DNA from: Deltaproteobacteria bacterium
GTDB lineage: Bacteria > Bdellovibrionota > UBA1018
Direction: 5' to 3'
Length of the DNA: 28,547 nucleotides
NCBI GenBank assembly: GCA_013286765.1
Contig: JABDFB010000022.1
Location: 1 to 28,547, forward strand
The position numbers and the translations under genes were made by a program. Positions 8,245 through 15,673 of this stretch are shown in pieces. The notes beneath the pieces are model-generated. The model did not search any database, was not told the DNA's origin, and saw only the letters and a list, made by a program, of their open reading frames with translations. The number at the start of each line of letters is the position of its first letter. The stretch's first letter is position 1.

Positions 8245-8288
8245 AAGATAGGTCTCCAGCCTCGTGAAAGAAAATCTGCACACTAGAT

Positions 8289-9548
8289 CTAGGAAGTAGC
8301 GTCGTCTTGACGGCTGTAGTAATACGTCGAAAAAATCAGCAAAAGATGGATCAATAGAAAGAGTGACGCCGATTCTAAATACATTCCCCAGGTTTTGCCG
8401 ACAAAATCGAAACCTGTAAAATTGATCATAAGAGCAAAGAAGATCAGCAATAAATATTCGATCTTCGATCTTTGTTTAGCGAAAACAAAATGAAGAAGTA
8501 GTATTGCCAGCGGCATACTAATCACAAAGTAGGGCTTCCAAACGAGATGAGAGGGAATAATAATAAGAGCAATGGTAATAGCTGCCCAAACCAATGTGGA
8601 GGTGGCACTTGATATCCGACTGGCTCCACTCACAATCCATCCAAGCAGAATTCCAAAAGTAAAACAGAACCAAAATAATGTTAGAAACTGAATGGTTTGT
8701 TCGGACAAGACTTGATAGCCGAGCAGTACCGGCGCACTTCCAACAGACAATACGTGGGTTGGACTACCACTGAGAAAGTGATAAAGCAGAGCCGGAAAAC
8801 TTTGATTGTGCGACTCTAGAGGAAGTCCTCTTGCTAATACCGCGTTTTTCCAGCTATTCAATAGATTCAGACTCCCCTGAAAGCCAACGCTTGCTACTGG
8901 CAAAGCCAGTGCGATAAAAGCGCCAAGCAGAATGCCAAGCTTCTCAATCCGAAGTTTCTTTGTCGAAATATTTGAAGTCATGACCCAGGGAATAATTAAT
9001 AATGGTATAGGGAATAGCTTTGCCACTGCAGCAAACGATAACCCAGCCCAGCGTAACCCAGCCCAAATGGAAGACCCACTTTCAAAGCGACCCAATAGGG
9101 CCCACAAACAGACTCCAAGAATTATTAAATTGACTTGACCATATTCAAAGTCAATGAGAAGCGGCCGAGCAATAAGAATAACGCCCCAGACACTCAATCC
9201 GTAAGCTAAAAAGCTATCTTTCTGAAGAAACTGTTTGCTCAGTTTTATAATGATAAAAAAAATGATGGCGACTTTTGCCAAACACCATAAGGCGAGCGAG
9301 TAATTTCTAGGAATAGCGCCAAGAAAAGCAAAGAGCCAAGCAAACCCAGGACAGTATAGGAATCGATCCGGGCTTACAGCATAAATCTCGGTCCCTCGAC
9401 CTTGAACAACTAATTGCCATGCTTGGTAAAAAACGCTAAAGTCATTGCCATTGCGCGAGAAGGCTCGATAGATTCCAACTATTAAAATCGGAATCAAAAT
9501 GGATAGCCCGGAAAATAAAATAAATTTTGATTTAACTTGAGCTGACAT
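8289..9548 (-). CDS. GT87-like (DUF2029) integral membrane glycosyltransferase
   Basis: A 419-residue polytopic membrane protein, with about ten or more hydrophobic segments from residue 9 to the C-terminus. The N-terminal region has the GT87/DUF2029 signature: NDFSVFYQAW (35-44), with an Asp after the first membrane segment, then EIY and FLYCPGFAWLFAF (63-75). Characterised members use polyprenyl-phosphate mannose or arabinose as donor in envelope glycan synthesis; the donor and acceptor here are unknown. The start ATG lies 3 nt after the ogt stop codon, and the only purine run (AAAGG) touches the ATG with no spacing, so translation probably depends on ogt. Family assignment is fairly secure, function is not. 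Confidence 0.75.
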   Translation of the reverse strand: MSAQVKSKFILFSGLSILIPILIVGIYRAFSRNGNDFSVFYQAWQLVVQGRGTEIYAVSPDRFLYCPGFAWLFAFLGAIPRNYSLALWCLAKVAIIFFIIIKLSKQFLQKDSFLAYGLSVWGVILIARPLLIDFEYGQVNLIILGVCLWALLGRFESGSSIWAGLRWAGLSFAAVAKLFPIPLLIIPWVMTSNISTKKLRIEKLGILLGAFIALALPVASVGFQGSLNLLNSWKNAVLARGLPLESHNQSFPALLYHFLSGSPTHVLSVGSAPVLLGYQVLSEQTIQFLTLFWFCFTFGILLGWIVSGASRISSATSTLVWAAITIALIIIPSHLVWKPYFVISMPLAILLLHFVFAKQRSKIEYLLLIFFALMINFTGFDFVGKTWGMYLESASLFLLIHLLLIFSTYYYSRQDDATS

Positions 9549-9551
9549 CCT

Positions 9552-10106
9552 TTACCAACACGAGTGAACGAGCCTAGCATCCTGAGTAAGAAATGAAAAC
9601 ACAGGGCTTTGGTATCGCTCTTCTAATTCAAGAAGTTTCCGTTTGAGTTGGAGCTCCGGCTGCGAAGGGTCTTTAATTCCCATAAAACCACCAATAGAAT
9701 GATTGTCTGACAAAATTCGGTGACACGGAATGAGAATTGGGAGGGGATTTCGTTTCAGCGCTTGGCCCACTGCACGCGAGGCAGCGGAATTGTTGAGCCT
9801 GCGAGCGACCCAACCGTACGTTCTCGTTTCTCCATGTGGAATCTTGGCAATGGTTCGATACACTTCTTTTTGGAAATCACTCCAATCACTTTGGTCGATC
9901 AGATCCCAAGGTACTACCGCCAATGGCTCACCCTGATAGAAGAATCCGCGAATTTGATCGATGAGCTCTGAGATGGGTTGCGGAAGTTTCACTGGGCAGT
10001 ATATTGCCAATCTTCCTTCAGACCATTCGATCCGATCTAGCAGACCTTGAGCGTTCCAACTAACTAAAATGGTCCCTAGGCTTACCGGGAAATGGAAATG
10101 GTTCAA
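9552..10106 (-). CDS. ogt: Methylated-DNA--[protein]-cysteine S-methyltransferase
   Basis: This suicide DNA-repair protein moves the alkyl group from O6-alkylguanine to its own cysteine. I start it at the TTG at 10106, because GAGGAA stands 6 nt upstream and the resulting 184 residues match the usual Ogt length. The open frame continues 76 codons further upstream, but that extension is Cys- and Ser-rich, shows no resemblance to the family and overlaps the repeat-bearing intergenic region. The C-terminal domain is clear: the helix-turn-helix with its arginine finger region SRAVGQALKRNP (110-121) and the active site ILIPCHRIL (124-132) with Cys128, then GGFMGI. It is followed after 3 nt by the GT87-like gene. 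Confidence 0.93.
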   Translation of the reverse strand: MNHFHFPVSLGTILVSWNAQGLLDRIEWSEGRLAIYCPVKLPQPISELIDQIRGFFYQGEPLAVVPWDLIDQSDWSDFQKEVYRTIAKIPHGETRTYGWVARRLNNSAASRAVGQALKRNPLPILIPCHRILSDNHSIGGFMGIKDPSQPELQLKRKLLELEERYQSPVFSFLTQDARLVHSCW

Positions 10107-10112
10107 AACAGG

Positions 10113-10118
10113 TTCCTC
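10113..10118 (-). promoter_or_regulatory. Ribosome-binding site that decides the ogt start
   Basis: GAGGAA on the minus strand, 6 nt before the TTG at 10106. It supports a 184-residue Ogt over the 260-residue open frame. Confidence 0.75.
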
Positions 10119-10267
10119 ATCTTTACGACCGGATTTAAGTTTGGCACTCGTTTGATGGAAATTCAATCGGTTTATGTTATCACCCCTGAGAAAAGTACAG
10201 CTTGCTAGTGGCAGCCCGACTTCCCACTGGTGGCAGCTCGAGCATCTGTGCAGCAGGATTAGCGGGT

Positions 10268-10290
10268 AGCTGCAATCCACCGTTGCAGCT
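10268..10290. repeat. Perfect 8-bp inverted repeat before dnaX
   Basis: AGCTGCAA (10268-10275) and TTGCAGCT (10283-10290) with a 7-nt spacer. The right arm coincides with the possible -35 of the dnaX promoter, so it may be an operator; it could equally be an RNA hairpin if transcription starts upstream. Confidence 0.6.
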
Positions 10291-10309
10291 CGGTGATATT
10301 CTATATAAT
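10283..10309 (+). promoter_or_regulatory. Candidate dnaX promoter
   Basis: TTGCAG (10283-10288), then a perfect TATAAT (10304-10309) after a short 15-bp spacer. A start near 10316 would give a leader of about 90 nt before the dnaX GTG. The adjacent AT-run offers other possible -10 positions. Confidence 0.4.
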
Positions 10310-10407
10310 ATATATTGCTGCCGCGAGTACACAAAAAGCTTTGATTTTAGCTTGTTTGTCAACATTAAACAGGGTAGTAGAAGCTATCCATCTCAAGGAG
10401 CAACGAA

Positions 10408-12258
10408 GTGTCGTCATATGTAATACTTGCTAGAAAATGGCGTCCAGCGCAGTTTTCAGACATTATTGGACAAGGACATATCGTTCGCACTTTGACCAAT
10501 GCGATCCGCCAAAATCGAATTCATCAAGCTTATTTATTTACCGGTTCTCGAGGTGTCGGCAAAACGTCGATTGCTCGAATTTTTGCCAAAGTCATTCGAT
10601 GTGAAAAGACCCGAGAAGTGCAGGAGGGCCAGGAGAAAGGTCCAGAGAATTACCCAAAGAATTATAATGACACGCAAAATTCTCCAGGCGGACTTCTTTA
10701 TTCCTGTGATCAATGCTCCAGTTGCAAAGAAATCGCAGCCGGCAATAGCGTTGACGTGATTGAAATTGACGGTGCCTCTAATAATGGTGTCGAAGCAGTA
10801 AGAGAAATTCGAGAAAGCGCCGTTTATATGCCGTCAATGGGTTCTCGAAAAATTTATATTATTGATGAAGTGCATATGCTTTCGACGGCGGCCTTCAATG
10901 CTTTGTTAAAAACTCTGGAAGAACCGCCAGCCCATGTGATTTTTATTTTTGCCACAACCGAGCCCCATAAAATTCCGGCCACAATTTTATCGCGATGCCA
11001 ACGTTTTGATTATCGAAGAGTCACGATTCACCAGATTCAAGAGCGACTCAAACAGATTGTCGTTGCTGAAAAAATTCAAACAGAACCGAGCGCACTGACA
11101 TTGATCGCACGTGCAGCTGAAGGGAGTATGCGTGATGCACTCTCCATTTTAGATCAGATGATCGCTTATTCGGGAAGTACTATTACGCTTCAAGCCGTCA
11201 GAGAAGGAATCGGCCTAATCGAGAGCCGAAATCTGATCGATATATTGAAGGCCATTTTTCAACGCCAGCCGCTAGATGCTTTGAAGGTCGTCGAGGAAGC
11301 TTATGATTGTGGTCAGGATCTTCGTGTCCTCACTAGAAATTTGATTGAGTTTCTCCATTCCGTTTTACTTGCGAAAATTGGATATCAAACGTCTTCTGGA
11401 ATAGAGATTACCGAAGAAGAATGGCAAGAGCTCCAAACCCTTAAAGACATGCGTCCGATTGAAGAATTGGAAATGATCTTTCAAGTCCTGCATCATGGTT
11501 TAGAACTCATTGCGAAATCGCCCCAGCCTAAAATTGTTTTAGATATTTTATTAATGAAGTGTTCGAGTGCGGAAGCTTTATTTTACGTCGGTTTTTCAAA
11601 TACCGATTCTGTCGTTAGCAGCAGCAGCCCGTCTAAAAGTACTATTAGCACCCCCAGTCTGAGCCCTAACGCAAGTTTGAACTCAAACACAAGTCCGAGT
11701 GCAAACATAAGTCCGAGTCCAAGCTCAGGTTCGAGCGCAAACTCCAATCCGAGCCCAAACGCAGGGCCAATTCGGAGTACGATTGCAAGTTCGAGTCCTA
11801 AATCCGTTATAGGAAACCCCGTCAATTGGGAACAGTTTATCAACTCTGTTAGAAAAACGCGTCCCCTACTTGCGTCCATTTTGGAGCATGCCAGCAGCGT
11901 GACACTGCCGAATGATAGTAAAACTGGCGCTGCTGCCGGGGATGGTTCGGTTTTAAAAGTTTATTTTGCCCCACAGGATGCCTATTTTCGTGAGCAGCTT
12001 CAGTCTAAGGCTTATCAAGAACAGCTTAATGCGCTTTCAAAGGAATATTTTGGAAACTTTGTCCGTATGCATGTGGACTTATGTGAAACCGGAGAAAGCA
12101 TCGCCGTAAAAAAACAAAAACTACAACAAGAGCGAATCGACTTAGCTAAGGAAAGGGCTCAGACTCACCCCATCATTGTGGAAGCTAAATCTCTTTTTGG
12201 AGGAGACCTAGGTCCAATTGATATTCGGGAGGATGGCCATGCAAACCTCACAACATGA
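10408..12258 (+). CDS. dnaX: DNA polymerase III subunit gamma/tau
   Basis: DnaX is the ATPase of the clamp loader that places the sliding clamp at the replication fork. It has 616 residues and starts at GTG with AAGGAG 7 nt upstream. Visible are Walker A GSRGVGKT (46-53), zinc cysteines C65, C100, C103 and C106, Walker B IIDEVH (151-156) and sensor SRCQRF (195-200). The zinc module is odd: 34 residues separate the first two cysteines, against 8 in E. coli, because of a hydrophilic insertion at about 66-99. A Ser/Pro/Asn-rich linker (about 400-465), built from an 18-nt tandem repeat, precedes a tau-like C-terminal domain. An A7 run at 12108-12114 is in -1 slippage phase near the 3' end. recR overlaps its end by 20 nt. 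Confidence 0.96.
   Translation: MSSYVILARKWRPAQFSDIIGQGHIVRTLTNAIRQNRIHQAYLFTGSRGVGKTSIARIFAKVIRCEKTREVQEGQEKGPENYPKNYNDTQNSPGGLLYSCDQCSSCKEIAAGNSVDVIEIDGASNNGVEAVREIRESAVYMPSMGSRKIYIIDEVHMLSTAAFNALLKTLEEPPAHVIFIFATTEPHKIPATILSRCQRFDYRRVTIHQIQERLKQIVVAEKIQTEPSALTLIARAAEGSMRDALSILDQMIAYSGSTITLQAVREGIGLIESRNLIDILKAIFQRQPLDALKVVEEAYDCGQDLRVLTRNLIEFLHSVLLAKIGYQTSSGIEITEEEWQELQTLKDMRPIEELEMIFQVLHHGLELIAKSPQPKIVLDILLMKCSSAEALFYVGFSNTDSVVSSSSPSKSTISTPSLSPNASLNSNTSPSANISPSPSSGSSANSNPSPNAGPIRSTIASSSPKSVIGNPVNWEQFINSVRKTRPLLASILEHASSVTLPNDSKTGAAAGDGSVLKVYFAPQDAYFREQLQSKAYQEQLNALSKEYFGNFVRMHVDLCETGESIAVKKQKLQQERIDLAKERAQTHPIIVEAKSLFGGDLGPIDIREDGHANLTT
11656..11763 (+). repeat. Degenerate 18-nt tandem repeat (6 units) in the dnaX linker
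   Basis: Six consecutive 18-nt units begin at 11656, 11674, 11692, 11710, 11728 and 11746. Most contain a core like AGTCCGAGTCCAA. Each encodes a hexapeptide of the type SPSAN(I/T), residues 417-452 of DnaX. The in-frame period keeps the reading frame, so copy number can vary without breaking the protein. Confidence 0.85.
12227..12232 (+). promoter_or_regulatory. Ribosome-binding site that decides the recR start
   Basis: GGGAGG followed by a 6-nt spacer and the ATG at 12239. Earlier in-frame TTG (12218) and ATG (12233) codons lie before or touching this site and are unlikely starts. Confidence 0.85.
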
Positions 12259-12847
12259 TCCGGTTTCTAAGTTAATCTTTGAACTCTCGAAACTACCAGG
12301 AATCGGTGAAAAGACTGCGACACGCCTATCCTATTTTATTTTAAAACAAGATGAAACCTATGCCGCAACTTTGGCTGATGCGATTCTGAACGCAAAAAAG
12401 AAAATTATCCTTTGCGATCGCTGCTATACGTTTACGGATATTAATCCATGTAGAATTTGTTTGAATCCAAACCGTGATCAATCCTTAGTTTGTGTTGTGG
12501 AAAGGCCGGCCGATGTTCTTTCTATCGAACAGTCTGGAACGTATCGCGGCACGTATCATGTACTTCATGGTTTTTTATCTCCTTTGGATGGCATCGGACC
12601 GGATGACTTAAAAATTCGAGAATTACTAGGCCGACTGGCTGAGACTTCAAAGAGTATTCGAGAATTGATACTAGCGACTAATCCCAGCGTAGAAGGCGAA
12701 GCGACGGCTTTATATTTATCTCGACTCGTGAAACCTTTTGGTATTAGGCTCACGAAGCTTGCCCATGGACTACCGGTTGGTGGCACACTAGAATACACCG
12801 ATAGACAAACCATTGGAAAAGCCATTGAGAACCGTGTGGAGATTTAA
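12239..12847 (+). CDS. recR: Recombination mediator protein RecR
   Basis: RecR acts with RecF/RecO to load RecA onto gapped DNA. From the ATG at 12239 it has 202 residues, the usual length. It shows the N-terminal helix-hairpin-helix LSKLPGIGEKTATRLSYF, the four-cysteine zinc finger CDRC...CRIC, and the Toprim domain beginning VCVVERPADVLSIE, followed by HVLHGFLSPLDGIGPDD and the C-terminal Walker-B-like region ending GLPVGGTLEYTD. It overlaps the end of dnaX by 20 nt, and mglA follows after 3 nt. The ybaB/ebfC gene, which very often lies between dnaX and recR, is absent here. Confidence 0.97.
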   Translation: MQTSQHDPVSKLIFELSKLPGIGEKTATRLSYFILKQDETYAATLADAILNAKKKIILCDRCYTFTDINPCRICLNPNRDQSLVCVVERPADVLSIEQSGTYRGTYHVLHGFLSPLDGIGPDDLKIRELLGRLAETSKSIRELILATNPSVEGEATALYLSRLVKPFGIRLTKLAHGLPVGGTLEYTDRQTIGKAIENRVEI

Positions 12848-12850
12848 TAA

Positions 12851-13444
12851 GTGAGCTTCATCAATTATGCTTCTAAAGAAATCAACTGCAAAATAATATA
12901 TTACGGCCCCGGATTTAGTGGAAAAACAACGAACATTCAGTACGTTTACGAACAAACACAGCATGATCAGAGAGGAAAACTGATCACGCTCAGTACTGAA
13001 AATGAGCGAACTCTCTTCTTTGATTTTTTGCCGTTATCCGTAGGCGATATTCGTGGTTACAAAACGCGATTCCATCTCTATACGATTCCAGGGCAAACAT
13101 TTTATGAAATCTCACGACAATTTATTTTGAAAGGCGTCGATGGAATTGTCTTCGTCGCTGATAGCCTCGCCGAAAGAATGGAATCGAATATTGAGAGTTT
13201 TGAATCGTTAGCAAAAAGTTTGGAAAAACAGGGGTACGACCTCAATCGAATACCTCTTGTTTTTCAGTACAACAAAAGGGACATGCAAGGTGCCGTTTCG
13301 GTCCAGGAACTTGAAACTGCGTTTAATCCGATGCGACGTCCCTATTACGAAGCCGTGGCAAATCGTGGGGAAGGAGTGATGGAAACACTCCAGTCGATTT
13401 GCCAGTCAATCATCAACGACCTCAAAGGGGGAACCTCACTGTGA
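12851..13444 (+). CDS. mglA: Ras-like polarity GTPase MglA
   Basis: MglA is a small GTPase that marks the leading cell pole and controls gliding or type IV pilus polarity in Myxococcus; in Bdellovibrio a homologue is needed for prey invasion. The 197 residues show P-loop GPGFSGKT (19-26), switch I around TLFFDFLP (54-61), an atypical G3 motif TIPGQ (78-82) where most Ras proteins have DxxG, and NKRD (141-144). The TxPGQ form identifies MglA rather than Rab or Ras. It starts at GTG with GGAG 9 nt upstream, 3 nt after recR, and its TGA overlaps the GTG of dksA. No mglB (its activating protein) is adjacent. Confidence 0.94.
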   Translation: MSFINYASKEINCKIIYYGPGFSGKTTNIQYVYEQTQHDQRGKLITLSTENERTLFFDFLPLSVGDIRGYKTRFHLYTIPGQTFYEISRQFILKGVDGIVFVADSLAERMESNIESFESLAKSLEKQGYDLNRIPLVFQYNKRDMQGAVSVQELETAFNPMRRPYYEAVANRGEGVMETLQSICQSIINDLKGGTSL

Positions 13445-13848
13445 AGAAACAAGTCATGCAAAAGTTCAAGCGGCTATTTGAGATGCAGCTTGAAGCAATT
13501 GCCTTTAATACGAAAATCATTCGCGAAGACCTGAGCGTTTCACCAGATGATCGTTATGACGAGATTGACCAAGCGGCCTCCGATTTAGAACAGTCCATGT
13601 TGATGCGACTAAAGAATCGCGAAACTCTTTACATAAAAAAAATTAAAGATGCTCTAAGACGAATTGAGGCGGGAATTTTTGGTGAATGCCAAGAATGTGG
13701 AGAGGATATTGAAATTCGCCGTCTGGAAGCTCGTCCCACTGCAACGATGTGTTTGAGCTGTAAAGAAGATCAGGAAAGAAGAGAATTGAGCATTAATAGT
13801 GAAAGTGCTACCCACCGACCGCTGGTTCGGTTTCCTGTAACTTACTAA
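13441..13848 (+). CDS. dksA: DksA/TraR-family RNA-polymerase-binding regulator
   Basis: DksA enters the RNA polymerase secondary channel and, with ppGpp, reshapes promoter use. From the GTG at 13441, overlapping the mglA stop codon in GTGA, it has 135 residues; an AGGGGGA purine run lies just upstream. The coiled coil (about 5-78) has the tip motif DxxDxA as D40-E-I-D43-Q-A45, the part that acts on the polymerase active site. The zinc finger has C83-x2-C86 and C104-x2-C107, with the conserved phrase RRLEARPTATMC between the pairs. It is the last gene of the dnaX-recR-mglA-dksA run. A short repeated element begins 2 nt after its stop. Confidence 0.95.
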   Translation: MKKQVMQKFKRLFEMQLEAIAFNTKIIREDLSVSPDDRYDEIDQAASDLEQSMLMRLKNRETLYIKKIKDALRRIEAGIFGECQECGEDIEIRRLEARPTATMCLSCKEDQERRELSINSESATHRPLVRFPVTY

Positions 13849-13850
13849 TA

Positions 13851-13931
13851 GGTACTTTTTGATCAACACGTTCAAATTGGAGCCTATGGGGTGGGGCTAT
13901 GAGCCTCAGATTGAATGATTTTTAAAAAAAG
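13851..13931. repeat. 81-nt dispersed element, copy A (after dksA)
   Basis: Begins 2 nt after the dksA stop and is about 80% identical, over its full 81 nt, to 25964-26044 downstream of murB. Shared parts are GGTACTTTT at the start, a 6-bp/5-nt-loop hairpin (TTGATC with GTTCAA, one mismatch here), TGGAGCYTATGGG, and CCTCAGATTGAATGATTTTT near the end, closed by an A-run. The strand on which it acts is unknown. It does not resemble an insertion sequence, and I do not recognise an Rfam-type motif. Confidence 0.8.
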
Positions 13932-13966
13932 ATAATAGATCGGCGCTGGCCGCTGGATTTCCGTAA

Positions 13967-14004
13967 AAGACACGACCCTGCCTTGAGAGACAGAGCCGTG
14001 TCTT
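13967..14004 (-). terminator. Probable terminator of the subtilisin gene
   Basis: AAGACACG (13967-13974) pairs perfectly with CGTGTCTT (13997-14004) around a 22-nt loop. On the minus strand the stem ends in TCTTTT, a short U-run, 40 nt or so past the protease stop codon. Confidence 0.6.
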
Positions 14005-14042
14005 AAATACTAATACCCAAACGCTAGTTTAGTAACCAAACG

Positions 14043-15449
14043 TTAGTTCGAGTTCAACATTTTTTCGACATTGATTCGTCCACCCGTGATTGTCTTTCCA
14101 GCCAAAGAAGGCAGAAGATCAACTGTATCCATTATGACTTGTTTGACCTTCTTGTAATCCCAGCTTGGGTTTTTTGACCAAAGAAGCGCTGCTGCTCCTA
14201 CAACATGGGGACAAGCCATCGATGTTCCACTGAGTTTTACATAACTGTTGTTTGGTTCAGTACTAAGAATCTGTACTCCGGGAGCTGCCACATGCACAGT
14301 CTTTTTTCCATAGTTAGAAAAACTCGCCATTTTATCTCGACTATCTGTTGCAGCAACAGCAATCAGGTTCGGGCTATCAAATGCAGCTGGATAGCTCGCT
14401 TCTGACCCATCGTTGTCAGCAGTATCGTTTCCTGCAGCAGCAACGAACAGAACATCATGCGATTCAGCGCGGGCGATAGCCTCTTTTAGAGCGTTATTAT
14501 CATTATCGGCCTGACCGCCCCAACTAGCATTGATAATCTTTGCTCCATGAGTAACGGCATAGTCGATGGATCGGATACCATCTGAAGTGGTTCCTCCACC
14601 ATTGCTATCCAGAAACTTAACAGCCATGACCGAAACTCGCTGCGACACTCCTGAAACTCCTATGCCATTCTCACCAACTGCACCGATAGTCCCCGCCGTG
14701 TGAGTTCCGTGACCTTGGTCATCATAGGGCAGACCATCGTCATGGACGAAATCATAACCAACGATGTCGTGTTTATCGCCTGGATTTGGGTTTCTCCAAA
14801 CGTTGTAGGAAAGATCCTCATGATTGTAGTCGATTCCTGTATCGACATCTGCAACTAGAAAATTGCTATCTCCTTTGTGAATATTCCAAGCTTCCGGCGC
14901 ACCAATTTTCTTCATACCGTAGAGTTTGGACATGTCCGGATCGGGAGCAGCTTTGGGCTCAGTCGGCCTATCTTTTAAGACGGGCCTGTCGTCACTAAAT
15001 TCCCCGGAATTAAATTGCGCCGAACCTTGTGAGAGCTCACATCCTGGCAAGAGCTTAGCGCCTGGAATCAGACAAAACGACGGCTGTTTTTTATTTTCAT
15101 ATTGTGTATAGCCATGTCTGCTCAATTGCTCTGCAACCGGAAAAATATGCACAATGTAATTCGGTTGTGCATACGCTACTGCACTGTCCTTCTGCAGCTG
15201 TTTGATCACATCATGAATATCAGCATCCGACTGAACTGAAAGCAGCTCGAAACCCTGCATCATTCCTTGATAGCGCAGAATCGGTTCTGCACCGACAGAT
15301 TGATAAAGTGCATCCATACTAGCGCGCGGCCGAAAGCTATCTTTATATTTCACAATCACTTCACCCGGCTTGTATTCAGCACCAAATGCAGCGGTGCCCA
15401 ATGCCATCGCCAACAAAACTATGAGTAATGCCCTCCTTGGACTCAACAT
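14043..15449 (-). CDS. Secreted subtilisin-like serine protease (S8 family)
   Basis: A 468-residue exported protease. It has a Sec signal peptide (1-24, basic start, hydrophobic core, cleavage near AFGA-EY), an I9-like inhibitory propeptide (about 27-102, beginning KPGEVIVKYK), a linker with two cysteines (C126 and C137) that may form a disulfide, and an S8 catalytic domain. The triad is visible as Asp203 (VDTGID), His247 (GHGTHTAG) and Ser410 (SGTSMACPH), with oxyanion Asn341 (AAAGND). The ATG start is preceded by GGGGGAAG. It is monocistronic, with a hairpin terminator downstream and a possible TATAAA -10 at 15524-15519. A role in degrading extracellular or prey protein is plausible but unproven. 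Confidence 0.94.
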   Translation of the reverse strand: MLSPRRALLIVLLAMALGTAAFGAEYKPGEVIVKYKDSFRPRASMDALYQSVGAEPILRYQGMMQGFELLSVQSDADIHDVIKQLQKDSAVAYAQPNYIVHIFPVAEQLSRHGYTQYENKKQPSFCLIPGAKLLPGCELSQGSAQFNSGEFSDDRPVLKDRPTEPKAAPDPDMSKLYGMKKIGAPEAWNIHKGDSNFLVADVDTGIDYNHEDLSYNVWRNPNPGDKHDIVGYDFVHDDGLPYDDQGHGTHTAGTIGAVGENGIGVSGVSQRVSVMAVKFLDSNGGGTTSDGIRSIDYAVTHGAKIINASWGGQADNDNNALKEAIARAESHDVLFVAAAGNDTADNDGSEASYPAAFDSPNLIAVAATDSRDKMASFSNYGKKTVHVAAPGVQILSTEPNNSYVKLSGTSMACPHVVGAAALLWSKNPSWDYKKVKQVIMDTVDLLPSLAGKTITGGRINVEKMLNSN

Positions 15450-15580
15450 TTTTTCACTTCCCCCTTTTTGTTTAGCAAAAATATGTTAGAAACGAAGTTT
15501 TGATCTCTGTTGAGATAGTTTATAGTGCGCCGGCTATTTTGCAATTCGATGCGGCATTTTTATTTTTTTCTTGAGAACTA

Positions 15581-15608
15581 TTGCTTTCCAGCACAGAACG
15601 GCTAAACT
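15581..15608 (+). promoter_or_regulatory. Weak candidate promoter for the FabG-type gene
   Basis: TTGCTT (15581-15586), 16 bp, TAAACT (15603-15608), about 65 nt before the start codon. Both boxes are imperfect. Confidence 0.3.
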
Positions 15609-15673
15609 TAATGACCGCCTAGTGTGAAAGCCAAACGTTAAAAAAAATAAAAGATGTTACAGGAGAAACAACT

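Larger units (their letters stand above)
10107..10407. other. GC-rich, repeat-bearing gap between ogt and dnaX
   Basis: About 300 nt without a supported gene. Between 10205 and 10325 the sequence is GC-rich and carries repeated GCAGC. Two 15-nt direct copies, CTAGTGGCAGCCCGA (10205-10219) and CTGGTGGCAGCTCGA (10227-10241), lie 22 bp apart; a related TTGCAGCTCGG is at 10283-10293. GGTGG (10229-10233) can pair with CCACC (10277-10281), and AGTGG (10207-10211) with CCACT (10224-10228), so an RNA or regulatory role is possible. I searched for the signal-recognition-particle RNA, often placed before dnaX, and did not find its GGAA-loop consensus. Confidence 0.55.

Noticed and set aside
7823..8281. 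152-residue minus-strand frame opposite mltG
   Set aside because: It covers the conserved MltG active-site region in antisense and matches nothing recognisable.
10195..10330. Possible signal-recognition-particle RNA (ffs) before dnaX
   Set aside because: The region is structured and in the right place, but the conserved GGAA-loop and AGCAGC signature of bacterial SRP RNA is absent on both strands.
10107..10334. Open N-terminal extension of the ogt frame (76 codons)
   Set aside because: It resembles no Ogt domain, is odd in composition, overlaps the repeat-bearing gap, and a good ribosome-binding site precedes the TTG at 10106.
11583..11879. 98-residue frame antisense to dnaX
   Set aside because: It is the reverse of the 18-nt repeat array, giving a Leu/Gly/Phe-rich repetitive peptide; no start signals.
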